Source of the DNA: Hydractinia symbiolongicarpus
Lineage: Eukaryota; Cnidaria; Hydrozoa; Anthoathecata; Hydractiniidae
Direction of reading: 5' to 3'
Length of the DNA stretch: 64,000 bases
Assembly (NCBI RefSeq): GCF_029227915.1
Contig: NC_079884.1
Location: 28,274,001-28,338,000 of the forward strand
Of this stretch, positions 35,632-48,752 are shown piece after piece. The notes under the pieces are model-generated. The model had not been told where the DNA came from. It did no database searches and saw nothing but the letters and a program-made list of their open reading frames with translations. The position numbers and the translations under genes were made by a program. The number at the start of each line of letters is the position of its first letter. Positions within the stretch are counted from its first letter, which is position 1.

Positions 35632-38600
35632 CTGTGGTAGCGCTTTATTGAAAAATTAAGACAAATAAGTCATTTTTTACTGTGGGACCAATCCTAGCCG
35701 TTAGCTCGCGCTGAAAAGATAGAGACAGTTTCAAAAACTACCTTTCATTGACTTTCTAACGGTGTCAATCCGTTTGAGTTACAACGGTTGCGTCACATAT
35801 TCGTACCAACATGTATTTGGTGATTTTCTTCCAATATTACTAAGTTGTATTGCTTTTAACAGTGCAACGATTAACTGTGGGAATAAATAGAACTGATTCT
35901 GGACTGTGATCTTATAAATGTGATAAATGAGTCAATTGGTGTCCAAAGAATAACACTCTTCTTAATTTGACATGATTGCTCGAATTCGGCGGTTACATTA
36001 GGCTCTGTGGTAGCGCTTTATTTAAAAATTTAAATAAATAAGTCTTTTCTTACTGTGGGACCAATCCTGGCCGTTAGCACGCGCTGAATAAATAGGAACA
36101 GTTCCAAAGACTACATTTCATTGTCTTTCTAGCGGTATAAGCCCGTTTGAGTTACAACGGTTGCGTCACATATTCGTACCAACATGTATTTGGTGATTTT
36201 CTTGCGATATTACTAAGTTGTATCGCTTTTAACAGTGAAACGCTTGACTGTGGGACTTAATTGAACTGATTTTGCTCTTTGACCTTATAAATGTGATAAA
36301 TGAGCTAGTTTGACTACAAGAAATAACATTCCTCTTAATTTGACATGATTGCTGGAACTCAGCGGTTACACGGAGCGCTGTGGTAGTGTTTTATTAAAAA
36401 ATTAAGATAAATAAGTCATTTTTTACTGTGGGACCAATCCTAGCCGTTAGCTCGCGCTGAAGAAATAGAGAGAGTTTTTAAAACTACCTGTCATTGACTT
36501 TCCAACGGTGTCAATCCGTTTGAGTTACAATTGTTGCGTCACATATTCGTGCCAACATGTATTTGGTGATTTTCTTGCGATATTACTAAGTTGTATTGCT
36601 TTTAACAGTGAAACGACTGACTGTGGGAATAAATAGAACTGATTCTGGACTGTGACCTTATAAATGTGAAAGCCTGACAATTGGACTTCAAGAAATAACA
36701 TTCTTCCTAATTTGACATGATTGTTGGAAATCAGCGATTACACTGGTCACTGTGGTAGCGCTTTATTACAAAATTAAGATAAATAAGTCATTTTTTACTG
36801 TGGGACCAATCCTGGCCGTTAGCTTGCGCTGAAGAAATAGAGACAGTTTCAAATACTACATTTCACTGACTTTCTAACGGTGTCAGTCCGTTTGAGTTAC
36901 AACTGTTGCGTCACATATTCGTACCAACATGTATTTAGCGATAGTATTCGGATATTGCTAGGTTGCATCGCTTTTAACAGTGAAACGCTTGACTGTGGGA
37001 CTTATTTGAACTGATTTTGGACTTTGACCTTATAAATGTGATAAATGAGATTGTTTGACTACAAGAAATAACATTCTTCTTAATTTGACATGATTGCTGG
37101 AACTCAGCGATTACAGTGGGCGCTGTGGTAGCGCTTTATTGAAAAATTAGGACAAATAAGTCATTTTTTACTGTGGGACCAATCCTAGCCGTTAGCTCGC
37201 GCTGAAGAGATAGAGACAGTTTCAAAAACTACCTTTCATTGACTTTCTAACGGTGTCAATCCGTTTGAGTTACAACGGTTGCGTCACATATTCGTACCAA
37301 CATGTATTTGGTGATTTTCTTCCAATATTACTAAGTTGTATTGCTTTTAACAGTGATACGATTAACTGTGGGAATAATTAGAACTGATTCTGGACTGTGA
37401 TCTTATAAATGTGATAAATGAGTCAATTGGTGTCCAAAGAATAACATTCTTCTTAATTTGACATGATTGCTGGAACTCAGCGATTACACTGGTCGCTGTG
37501 GTAGCGCTTTATTAAAAAATTAAGATAAACAAGTCATTCTTTACTGTGGGACCAATCCTAGCCGTTAGCTCGCGCTGAAGAAATAGAGACAGTTTCAGAA
37601 ACTACATTTCATTTACTTTCTAACGGTGTTAATCCGTTTGAGTTACAACGGTTGCGTCACATATTCGTACCAACATGTATTTAGCAATATTTTTCCGCTA
37701 CTACTAGGTTCCATCGCTTTTAACAGTGAAACGATTGACTGTGGGACTTAATTGAACTGATTTTGGACAGTGACCTTATAAATGTGAAAGCGAGATAATT
37801 GGACTTCAAGAATTAACATTCTTTCTAATTTGACATGATTGCTGGTATTCAGCGATTACATTAGGCTCTGTGGTAGCGCTTTATTTAAAAATTTAGATAA
37901 ATAAGTCTTTTCTGACTGTGGGACCAATACTGGTCGTTAGCACGCGCTGAATAAATAGGAACAGTTCCAAAGACCACATTTCATTGACTTTCTAGCGGTA
38001 TAAGTCCGTTTGAGTTACAACGGTTCTGTCACATATTCGTACCAATATGTAATTAGCGATAGTACTCGGATATTACTAGGTTGCATGGCTTTTAACAGTG
38101 AAACGCTTGACTGTGGGACTTAATTGAACTGATATTGGACTTTGACCTTGTAAATGTGATAAATGAGCCAGTTTGACTACAAGAAATAACATTCCTTTTA
38201 ATTTGACATGATTGCTGGAACTCAGCGATTACACTGGTCACTGTGGTAGCGCTTTATTACAAAATTAAGATAAACAAGTCATTCTTTACTGTGGGACCAA
38301 TCCTAGCCGTTAGCTCGCGCTGAAGAAATAGAGACAGTTTCAGAAACTACATTTCATTTACTTTCTAACGGTGTCAATCCGTTTGAGTTACAACGGTTGC
38401 GTCACATATTCGTACCAACATGTATTTGGTGATTTTCTTCCAATATTACTAAGTTGTATTGCTTTTAACAGTGCAACGATTAACTGTGGGAATAAATAGA
38501 ACTGATTCTGGACTGTGACCTTATAAATGTGATAAATGAGCTAGTTTGACTACAAGAAATAACATTCCTCTTAATTTGACATGATTGCTGGAACTCAGCG

Positions 38601-41600
38601 GTTACACTGGTCACTGTGGTAGCGCTTTATTACAAAATTAAGATAAACAAGTCATTCTTTACTGTGGGACCAATCCTAGCCGTTAGCTCGTGCTGAAGAA
38701 ATAGAAACAGTTTCAAATACTACATTTCACTGACTTTCTAACGGTGTCAGTCCGTTTGAGTTACAACGGTTCTGTCACATATTCGTACCAATATGTAATT
38801 AGCGATAGTACTCGGATATTACTAGGTTGCATCGCTTTTAACAGTGAAACGCTTGACTGTGGGACTTAATTGAACTGATATTGGACTTTGACCTTGTAAA
38901 TGTGATAAATGAGCCGGTTTGACTACAAGAAATACCATTCCTTTTAATTTGACATGATTGCTGGAACTCAGCGATTACACTGGTCACTGTGGTAGCGCTT
39001 TATTACAAAATTAAGATAAACAAGTCATTCTTTACTGTGGGACCAATCCTAGCCGTTAGCTCGCGCTGAAGATATAGAGACAGTTTCAGAAACTACATTT
39101 CATTTACTTTCTAACAGTGTCAATCCGTTTGAGTTACAACGGTTGCGTCACATATTCGTACCAACATGTATTTAGCAATATTTTTCCGCTTCTACTAGGT
39201 TCCATCGCTTTTAACAGTGAAACGATTGACTGTGGGACTTAATTGAACTGATTTTGGACTGTGACCTTATAAATGTGAAAGCAAGACAATTTGACTTCAA
39301 GAAATAACATTCTTCCTAATTTGACATGATTGCTGGAAATCAGCGATTACACTGGTCACTGTGGTAGCGCTTTATTACAAAATTAAGATAAATAAGTCAT
39401 TTTTTACTGTGGGACCAATCCTGCCGTTAGCTTGCGCTGAAGAAATAGAGACAGTTTCAAATACTACATTTCACTGACTTTCTAACGGTGTCAGTCCGTT
39501 TGAGTTACAACTGTTGCGTCACATATTCGTACCAACATGTATTTAGCGATAGTATTCGGATATTGCTAGGTTGCATCGCTTTTAACAGTGAAACGCTTGA
39601 CTGTGGGACTTATTTGAACTGATTTTGGACTTTGACCTTATAAATGTGATAAATGAGATTGTTTGACTACAAGAAATAACATTCTTCTTAATTTGACATG
39701 ATTGCTGGAACTCAGCGATTACAGTGGGCGCTGTGGTAGCGCTTTATTGAAAAATTAAGACAAATAAGTCATTTTTTACTGTGGGACCAATCCTAGCCGT
39801 TAGCTCGCGCTGAAGAGATAGAGACAGTTTCAAAAACTACCTTTCATTGACTTTCTAACGGTGTCAATCCGTTTGAGTTACAACGGTTGCGTCACATATT
39901 CGTACCAACATGTATTTGGTGATTTTCTTCCAATATTACTAAGTTGTATTGCTTTTAACAGTGATACGATTAACTGTGGGAATAATTAGAACTGATTCTG
40001 GACTGTGATCTTATAAATGTGATAAATGAGTCAATTGGTGTCCAAAGAATAACATTCTTCTTATTTTGACATGATTGCTGGAATTCAGCGAATACATTAG
40101 GCTCTGTGGTAGCGCTTTATTAAAAAATTAAGATAAATAAGTCATTTTTTACTGTGGGACCAATCCTAGCCGTTAGCTCGCCCTGAAGAAATAGAGACAG
40201 TTTCAAAAACTACTTTTCATTGACTCTCTCACGGTGTCAATCCGTTTGAGTTACAACGGTTGTGTCACATATTCATACCAACATGTATTTAGCGATAGTA
40301 TCCGGATATTACTAGATTGCATCGCTTTTAACAGTGAAACGCTTGACTGTGGGACTTATTTGAACTGATTTTGGACTTTGACCTTATAAATGTGATAAAT
40401 GAGATTGTTGACTACAAGAAATAACATTCTTCTTAATTTGACATGATTGCTTGAACTCAGCGATTACAGTGGGCGCTGTGGTAGCGCTTTATTGAAAAAT
40501 TAAGACAAATAAGTCATTTTTTACTGTGGGACCAATCCTAGCCGTTAGCTCGCGCTGAAGAGATAGAGACAGTTTCAAAAACTACCTTTCATTGACTTTC
40601 TAACGGTGTCAATCCGTTTGAGTTACAACGGTTGCGTCACATATTCGTACCAACATGTATTTGGTGATTTTCTTCCAATATTACTAAGTTGTATTGCTTT
40701 TAACAGTGCAACGATTAACTGTGGGAATAAATAGAACTGATTCTGGACTGTGATCTTATAAATGTGATAAATGAGTCAATTGGTGTCCAAAGAATAACAC
40801 TCTTCTTAATTTGACATGATTGCTGGAATTCAGCGGTTACATTAGGCACTGTGGTAGCGCTTTATTTAAAAATTTAGATAAATAAGTCTTTTCTTACTGT
40901 GGGACCAATCCTGGCCGTTAGCACGCGCTGAATAAATAGGAACAGTTCCAAAGACTACATTTCATTGTCTTTCTAGTGGTATAAGTCCGTTTGAGTTACA
41001 ACGGTTGCGCCACATATTCGTACCAACATGTATTTGGTGATTTTCTTGCGATATTACTAAGTTGTATTGCTTTTAACAGTGAAACGCTTGACTGTGGGAC
41101 TTAATTGAACTGATTTTGAACTTTGACCTTATAAATGTGATAAATGAGCTAGTTTGACTACAAGAAATAACATTCCTCTTAATTTGACATGATTGCTGGA
41201 ACTCAGCGGTTACACTGGTCACTGTGGTAGCGCTTTATTACAAAATTAAGATAAACAAGTCATTCTTTACTGTGGGACCAATCCTAGCCGTTAGCTCGTG
41301 CTGAAGAAATAGAAACAGTTTCAAATACTACATTTCACTGACTTTCTAACGGTGTCAGTCCGTTTGAGTTACAACGGTTCTGTCACATATTCGTACCAAT
41401 ATGTAATTAGCGATAGTACTCGGATATTACTAGGTTGCATCGCTTTTAACAGTGAAACGCTTGACTGTGGGACTTAATTGAACTGATATTGGACTTTGAC
41501 CTTGTAAATGTGAAAGCCAGACAATTGGACTTCAAGAAATAACATTCTTCCTAATTTGACATGATTGCTGGAACTCAGCGATTACAGTGGGCGCTGTGGT

Positions 41601-42043
41601 AGCGCTTTATTGAAAAATTAAGATAAATAAGTCATTTTTTACTGTGGGAACAATCCTAGCCGTTAGCTCGCCCTGAAGAAATAGAGACAGTTTCAAAAAC
41701 TACTTTTCATTGACTTTCTCACGGTGTCAATCCGTTTGAGTTACAACGGTTGTGTCACATATTCATACCAACATGTATTTAGCGATAGTATCCGGATATT
41801 ACTAGATTGCATCGCTTTTAACAGTGAAACGCTTGACTGTGGGACTTAATTGAACTGATTTTGGAATTTGACCTTATAAATGTGATAAATGAGCTAGTTT
41901 GACTACAAGAAATAACATTCCTCTTAATTTGACATGATTGCTGGAACTCAGCGGTTACACGGGGCGCTGTGGTAGTGTTTTATTAAAAAATTAAGATAAA
42001 TAAGTCATTTTTTACTGTGGGACCAATCCTAGCCGTTAGCTCG
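35632..42043. repeat. Shuffled A-G class monomers without a fixed order
   Basis: The units are largely the hexamer classes in a disturbed order: E 35,709; G 36,082 (tcattgtctttctag); A 36,455; D 36,827; E 37,200; C-like 37,573; B 37,945; C/E hybrid 38,318; D/B hybrid 38,691; C 39,064; D 39,435; E 39,808; F 40,181; E-like 40,553; G 40,926; D/B/A hybrid 41,299; F 41,671. Units 38,691 and 41,299 share the start tgctgaagaaatagaaacag and both switch into the class B segment gtaattagcgatagtactcgg. No gene or non-satellite sequence is present. Confidence 0.8.
36827..38431. repeat. Four-monomer block with a partner 13,043 bp away
   Basis: Monomer starts 36,827, 37,200, 37,573, 37,945 and 38,318 correspond one to one to 49,870, 50,243, 50,616, 50,988 and 51,361, a constant offset of 13,043 bp. 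Rare shared variants include aagaattaacattctttc, gctggtattcagc, gttgcatggctttt and cactggtcgctgtgg. The copies separate at about 38,432, where ttggtgattttc replaces ttagcgatag. Confidence 0.85.
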
Positions 42044-44279
42044 CGCTGAAGAAATAGAGAGTGTTTTTAAAACTACCTGTCATTGACTTTCCAACGGTGT
42101 CAATCCGTTTGAGTTACAATTGTTGCGTCACATATTCGTGCCAACATGTATTTGGTGATTTTCTTGCGATATTACTAAGTTGTATTGCTTTTAACAGTGA
42201 AACGACTGACTGTGGGAATAAATAGAACTGATTCTGGACTGTGACCTTATAAATGTGAAAGCCAGACAATTGGACTTCAAGAAATAACATTCTTCCTAAT
42301 TTGACATGATTGCTGGAACTCAGCGATTACAGTGGGCGCTGTGGTAGCGCTTTATTGAAAAATTAAGACAAATAAGTCATTTTTTACTGTGGGACCAATA
42401 CTGGTCGATAGCACGCGCTGAATAAATAGGAACAGTTCCAAAGACTACATTTCATTGACTTTCTAGCGGTATAAGTCCGTTTGAGTTACAACGGTTCTGT
42501 CACATATTCGTACCAATATGTAATTAGCGATAGTACTCGGATATTACTAGGTTGCATCGCTTTTAACAGTGAAACGCTTGACTGTGGGACTTAATTGAAC
42601 TGATATTGGACTTTGACCTTGTAAATGTGATAAATGAGCCAGTTTGACTACAAGAAATAACATTCCTTTTAATTTGACATGATTGCTGGAACTCAGCGAT
42701 TACACTGGTCACTGTGGTAGCGCTTTATTACAAAATTAAGATAAACAAGTCATTCTTTACTGTGGGACCAATCCTAGCCGTTAGCTCGCGCTGAAGATAT
42801 AGAGACAGTTTCAGAAACTACATTTCATTTACTTTCTAACAGTGTCAATCCGTTTGAGTTACAACGGTTGCGTCACATATTCGTACCAACATGTATTTAG
42901 CAATATTTTTCCGCTAATACTAGGTTCCATCGCTTTTAACAGTGAAACGATTGACTGTGGGACTTAATTGAACTGATTTTGGACTGTGACCTTATAAATG
43001 TGAAAGCGAGACAATTTGACTTCAAGAAATAACATTCTTCCTAATTTGACATGATTGCTGGAAATCAGCGATTACACTGGTCACTGTGGTAGCGCTTTAT
43101 TACAAAATTAAGATAAATAAGTCATTTTTTACTGTGGGACCAATCCTGGCCGTTAGCTTGCGCTGAAGAAATAGAGACAGTTTCAAATACTACATTTCAC
43201 TGACTTTCTAACGGTGTCAGTCCGTTTGAGTTACAACTGTTGCGTCACATATTCGTACCAACATGTATTTAGCGATAGTATTCGGATATTGCTAGGTTGC
43301 ATCGCTTTTAACAGTGAAACGCTTGACTGTGGGACTTATTTGAACTGATTTTGGACTTTGACCTTATAAATGTGATAAATGAGATTGTTTGACTACAAGA
43401 AATAACATTCTTCTTAATTTGACATGATTGCTGGAACTCAGCGATTACAGTGGGCGCTGTGGTAGCGCTTTATTGAAAAATTAAGACAAATAAGTCATTT
43501 TTTACTGTGGGACCAATCCTAGCCGTTAGCTCGCGCTGAAGAGATAGAGACAGTTTCAAAAACTACCTTTCATTGACTTTCTAACGGTGTCAATCCGTTT
43601 GAGTTACAACGGTTGCGTCACGTATTCGTACCAACATGTATTTGGTGATTTTCTTCCAATATTACTAAGTTGTATTGCTTTTAACAGTGATACGATTAAC
43701 TGTGGGAATAATTAGAACTGATTCTGGACTGTGATCTTATAAATGTGATAAATGAGTCAATTGGTGTCCAAAGAATAACATTCTTCTTAATTTGACATGA
43801 TTGCTGGAATTCAGCGAATACATTAGGCTCTGTGGTAGCGCTTTCTTAAAAAATTAAGATAAATAAGTCATTTTTTACTGTGGGACCAATCCTAGCCGTT
43901 AGCTCGCCCTGAAGAAATAGAGACAGTTTCAAAAACTACTTTTCATTGACTTTCTCACGGTGTCAATCCGTTTGAGTTACAACGGTTGTGTCACATATTC
44001 ATACCAACATGTATTTAGCGATAGTATCCGGATATTACTAGATTGCATCGCTTTTAACAGTGAAACGCTTGACTGTGGGACTTAATTGAACTGATTTTGG
44101 ACTTTGACCTTATAAATGTGATAAATGAGCTAGTTTGACTACAAGAAATAACATTCCTCTTAATTTGACATGATTGCTGGAACTCAGCGGTTACACGGGG
44201 CGCTGTGGTAGTGTTTTATTAAAAAATTAAGATAAATAAGTCATTTTTTACTGTGGGACCAATCCTAGCCGTTAGCTCG
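42044..44279. repeat. Hexamer A-F, 2,236 bp, first tandem copy
   Basis: Units start at 42,044 (A), 42,416 (B), 42,789 (C), 43,161 (D), 43,534 (E) and 43,907 (F). The class signatures are gagagtgtttttaaaac, cgctgaataaatagg, gaagatatagag, caaatactac, gaagagatagag and ccctgaagaaatag. This copy and the next share gagagtg in place of gagagag, and ccgctaatactagg in unit C, which sets them apart from the isolated hexamer at 30,493. Confidence 0.92.
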
Positions 44280-46515
44280 CGCTGAAGAAATAGAGAGTGT
44301 TTTTAAAACTACCTGTCATTGACTTTCCAACGGTGTCAATCCGTTTGAGTTACAATTGTTGCGTCACATATTCGTGCCAACATGTATTTGGTGATTTTCT
44401 TGCGATATTACTAAGTTGTATTGCTTTTAACAGTGAAACGACTGACTGTGGGAATAAATAGAACTGATTCTGGACTGTGACCTTATAAATGTGAAAGCCA
44501 GACAATTGGACTTCAAGAAATAACATTCTTCCTAATTTGACATGATTGCTGGAACTCAGCGATTACAGTGGGCGCTGTGGTAGCGCTTTATTGAAAAATT
44601 AAGACAAATAAGTCATTTTTTACTGTGGGACCAATACTGGTCGATAGCACGCGCTGAATAAATAGGAACAGTTCCAAAGACTACATTTCATTGACTTTCT
44701 AGCGGTATAAGTCCGTTTGAGTTACAACGGTTCTGTCACATATTCGTACCAATATGTAATTAGCGATAGTACTCGGATATTACTAGGTTGCATCGCTTTT
44801 AACAGTGAAACGCTTGACTGTGGGACTTAATTGAACTGATATTGGACTTTGACCTTGTAAATGTGATAAATGAGCCAGTTTGACTACAAGAAATAACATT
44901 CCTTTTAATTTGACATGATTGCTGGAACTCAGCGATTACACTGGTCACTGTGGTAGCGCTTTATTACAAAATTAAGATAAACAAGTCATTCTTTACTGTG
45001 GGACCAATCCTAGCCGTTAGCTCGCGCTGAAGATATAGAGACAGTTTCAGAAACTACATTTCATTTACTTTCTAACAGTGTCAATCCGTTTGAGTTACAA
45101 CGGTTGCGTCACATATTCGTACCAACATGTATTTAGCAATATTTTTCCGCTAATACTAGGTTCCATCGCTTTTAACAGTGAAACGATTGACTGTGGGACT
45201 TAATTGAACTGATTTTGGACTGTGACCTTATAAATGTGAAAGCGAGACAATTTGACTTCAAGAAATAACATTCTTCCTAATTTGACATGATTGCTGGAAA
45301 TCAGCGATTACACTGGTCACTGTGGTAGCGCTTTATTACAAAATTAAGATAAATAAGTCATTTTTTACTGTGGGACCAATCCTGGCCGTTAGCTTGCGCT
45401 GAAGAAATAGAGACAGTTTCAAATACTACATTTCACTGACTTTCTAACGGTGTCAGTCCGTTTGAGTTACAACTGTTGCGTCACATATTCGTACCAACAT
45501 GTATTTAGCGATAGTATTCGGATATTGCTAGGTTGCATCGCTTTTAACAGTGAAACGCTTGACTGTGGGACTTATTTGAACTGATTTTGGACTTTGACCT
45601 TATAAATGTGATAAATGAGATTGTTTGACTACAAGAAATAACATTCTTCTTAATTTGACATGATTGCTGTAACTCAGCGATTACAGTGGGCGCTGTGGTA
45701 GCGCTTTATTGAAAAATTAAGACAAATAAGTCATTTTTTACTGTGGGACCAATCCTAGCCGTTAGCTCGCGCTGAAGAGATAGAGACAGTTTCAAAAACT
45801 ACCTTTCATTGACTTTCTAACGGTGTCAATCCGTTTGAGTTACAACGGTTGCGTCACATATTCGTACCAACATGTATTTGGTGATTTTCTTCCAATATTA
45901 CTAAGTTGTATTGCTTTTAACAGTGATACGATTAACTGTGGGAATAATTAGAACTGATTCTGGACTGTGATCTTATAAATGTGATAAATGAGTCAATTGG
46001 TGTCCAAAGAATAACATTCTTCTTAATTTGACATGATTGCTGGAATTCAGCGAATACATTAGGCTCTGTGGTAGCGCTTTCTTAAAAAATTAAGATAAAT
46101 AAGTCATTTTTTACTGTGGGACCAAACCTAGCCGTTAGCTCGCCCTGAAGAAATAGAGACAGTTTCAAAAACTACTTTTCATTGACTTTCTCACGGTGTC
46201 AATCCGTTTGAGTTACAACGGTTGTGTCACATATTCATACCAACATGTATTTAGCGATAGTATCCGGATATTACTAGATTGCATCGCTTTTAACAGTGAA
46301 ACGCTTGACTGTGGGACTTAATTGAACTGATTTTGGACTTTGACCTTATAAATGTGATAAATGAGCTAGTTTGACTACAAGAAATAACATTCCTCTTAAT
46401 TTGACATGATTGCTGGAACTCAGCGGTTACACGGGGCGCTGTGGTAGTGTTTTATTAAAAAATTAAGATAAATAAGTCATTTTTTACTGTGGGACCAATC
46501 CTAGCCGTTAGCTCG
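44280..46515. repeat. Hexamer A-F, 2,236 bp, second tandem copy
   Basis: Equivalent units start at 44,280, 44,652, 45,025, 45,397, 45,770 and 46,143. Very few differences from the previous copy were seen: attgctgtaactc near 45,666 and accaaacctagcc near 46,124 are examples. The near identity over 2.2 kb points to recent duplication. Confidence 0.92.
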
Positions 46516-46888
46516 CCCTGAAGAAATAGAGACAGTTTCAAAAACTACTTTTCATTGACTTTCTCACGGTGTCAATCCGTTTGAGTTACAACGGTTGTGT
46601 CACATATTCATACCAACATGTATTTAGCGATAGTATCCGGATATTACTAGATTGCATCGCTTTTAACAGTGAAACGCTTGACTGTGGGACTTAATTGAAC
46701 TGATTTTGGACTTTGACCTTATAAATTTGATAAATGAGCTAGTTTGACTACAAGAAATAACATTCCTCTTAATTTGACATGATTGCTGGAACTCAGCGGT
46801 TACACGGGGCGCTGTGGTAGTGTTTTATTAAAAAATTAAGATAAATAAGTCATTTTTTACTGTGGGACCAATCCTAGCCGTTAGCTCG
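46516..46888. repeat. Extra class F monomer (single-unit insertion)
   Basis: Two ccctgaagaaatag units follow one another at 46,143 and 46,516, while every other hexamer copy has one F unit followed by A. Both carry ctttctcacgg, tagtatccggatattac and the gtagtgttttatt end. The second differs by ataaatttgat near 46,733. This is a one-monomer duplication, most simply explained by unequal exchange between adjacent units. Confidence 0.9.
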
Positions 46889-48752
46889 CGCTGAAGAAAT
46901 AGAGAGTGTTTTTAAAACTACCTGTCATTGACTTTCCAACGGTGTCAATCCGTTTGAGTTACAATTGTTGCGTCACATATTCGTGCCAACATGTATTTGG
47001 TGATTTTCTTGCGATATTACTAAGTTGTATTGCTTTTAACAGTGAAACGACTGACTGTGGGAATAAATAGAACTGATTCTGGACTGTGACCTTATAAATG
47101 TGAAAGCCAGACAATTGGACTTCAAGAAATAACATTCTTCCTAATTTGACATGATTGCTGGAACTCAGCGATTACAGTGGGCGCTGTGGTAGCGCTTTAT
47201 TGAAAAATTAAGACAAATAAGTCATTTTTTACTGTGGGACCAATACTGGTCGATAGCACGCGCTGAATAAATAGGAACAGTTCCAAAGACTACATTTCAT
47301 TGACTTTCTAGCGGTATAAGTCCGTTTGAGTTACAACGGTTCTGTCACATATTCGTACCAATATGTAATTAGCGATAGTACTCGGATATTACTAGGTTGC
47401 ATCGCTTTTAACAGTGAAACGCTTGACTGTAGGACTTAATTGAACTGATATTGGACTTTGACCTTGTAAATGTGATAAATGAGCCAGTTTGACTACAAGA
47501 AATAACATTCCTTTTAATTTGACATGATTGCTGGAACTCAGCGATTACACTGGTCACTGTGGTAGCGCTTTATTACAAAATTAAGATAAATAAGTCATTT
47601 TTTACTGTGGGACCAATCCTGGCCGTTAGCTTGCGCTGAAGAAATAGAGACAGTTTCAAATACTACATTTCACTGACTTTCTAACGGTGTCAGTCCGTTT
47701 GAGTTACAACTGTTGCGTCACATATTCGTACCAACATGTATTTAGCGATAGTATTCGGATATTGCTAGGTTGCATCGCTTTTAACAGTGAAACGCTTGAC
47801 TGTGGGACTTATTTGAACTGATTTTGGACTTTGACCTTATAAATGTGATAAATGAGATTGTTTGACTACAAGAAATAACATTCTTCTTAATTTGACATGA
47901 TTGCTGGAACTCAGCGATTACAGTGGGCGCTGTGGTAGCGCTTTATTGAAAAATTAAGACAAATAAGTCATTTTTTACTGTGGGACCAATCCTAGCCGTT
48001 AGCTCGCGCTGAAGAGATAGAGACAGTTTCAAAAACTACCTTTCATTGACTTTCTAACGGTTTCAATCCGTTTGAGTTACAACGGTTGCTTCACATATTC
48101 GTACCAACATGTATTTGGTGATTTTCTTCCAATATTACTAAGTTGTATTGCTTTTAACAGTGATACGATTAACTGTGGGAATAATTAGAACTGATTCTGA
48201 ACTGTGATCTTATAAATGTGATAAATGAGTCAATTGGTGTCCAAAGAATAACATTCTTCTTAATTTGACATGATTGCTGGAATTCAGCGAATACATTAGG
48301 CTCTGTGGTAGCGCTTTATTAAAAAATTAAGATAAATAAGTCATTTTTTACTGTGGGACCAATCCTAGCCGTTAGCTCGCCCTGAAGAAATAGAGACAGT
48401 TTCAAAAACTACTTTTCATTGACTTTCTCACGGTGTCAATCCGTTTGAGTTACAACGGTTGTGTCACATATTCATACCAACATGTATTTAGCGATAGTAT
48501 CCGGATATTACTAGATTGCATCGCTTTTAACAGTGAAACGCTTGACTGTGGGACTTAATTGAACTGATTTTGGACTTTGACCTTATAAATGTGATAAATG
48601 AGCTAGTTTGACTACAAGAAATAACATTCCTCTTAATTTGACATGATTGCTGGAACTCAGCGGTTACACGGGGCGCTGTGGTAGTGTTTTATTAAAAAAT
48701 TAAGATAAATAAGTCATTTTTTACTGTGGGACCAATCCTAGCCGTTAGCTCG
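46889..48752. repeat. Five-monomer derivative A-B-D-E-F, class C lost
   Basis: Units start at 46,889 (A), 47,261 (B), 47,634 (D), 48,007 (E) and 48,380 (F), total 1,864 bp. Unit B begins normally and runs to acaaaattaag. It then has ataaataag and cctggccgttagcttg, which in complete hexamers end unit C. The missing monomer was therefore removed by a crossover within the right part of B and C. Changes private to this copy include ctgtaggac near 47,428 and ggtttcaatcc near 48,059. Confidence 0.88.
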
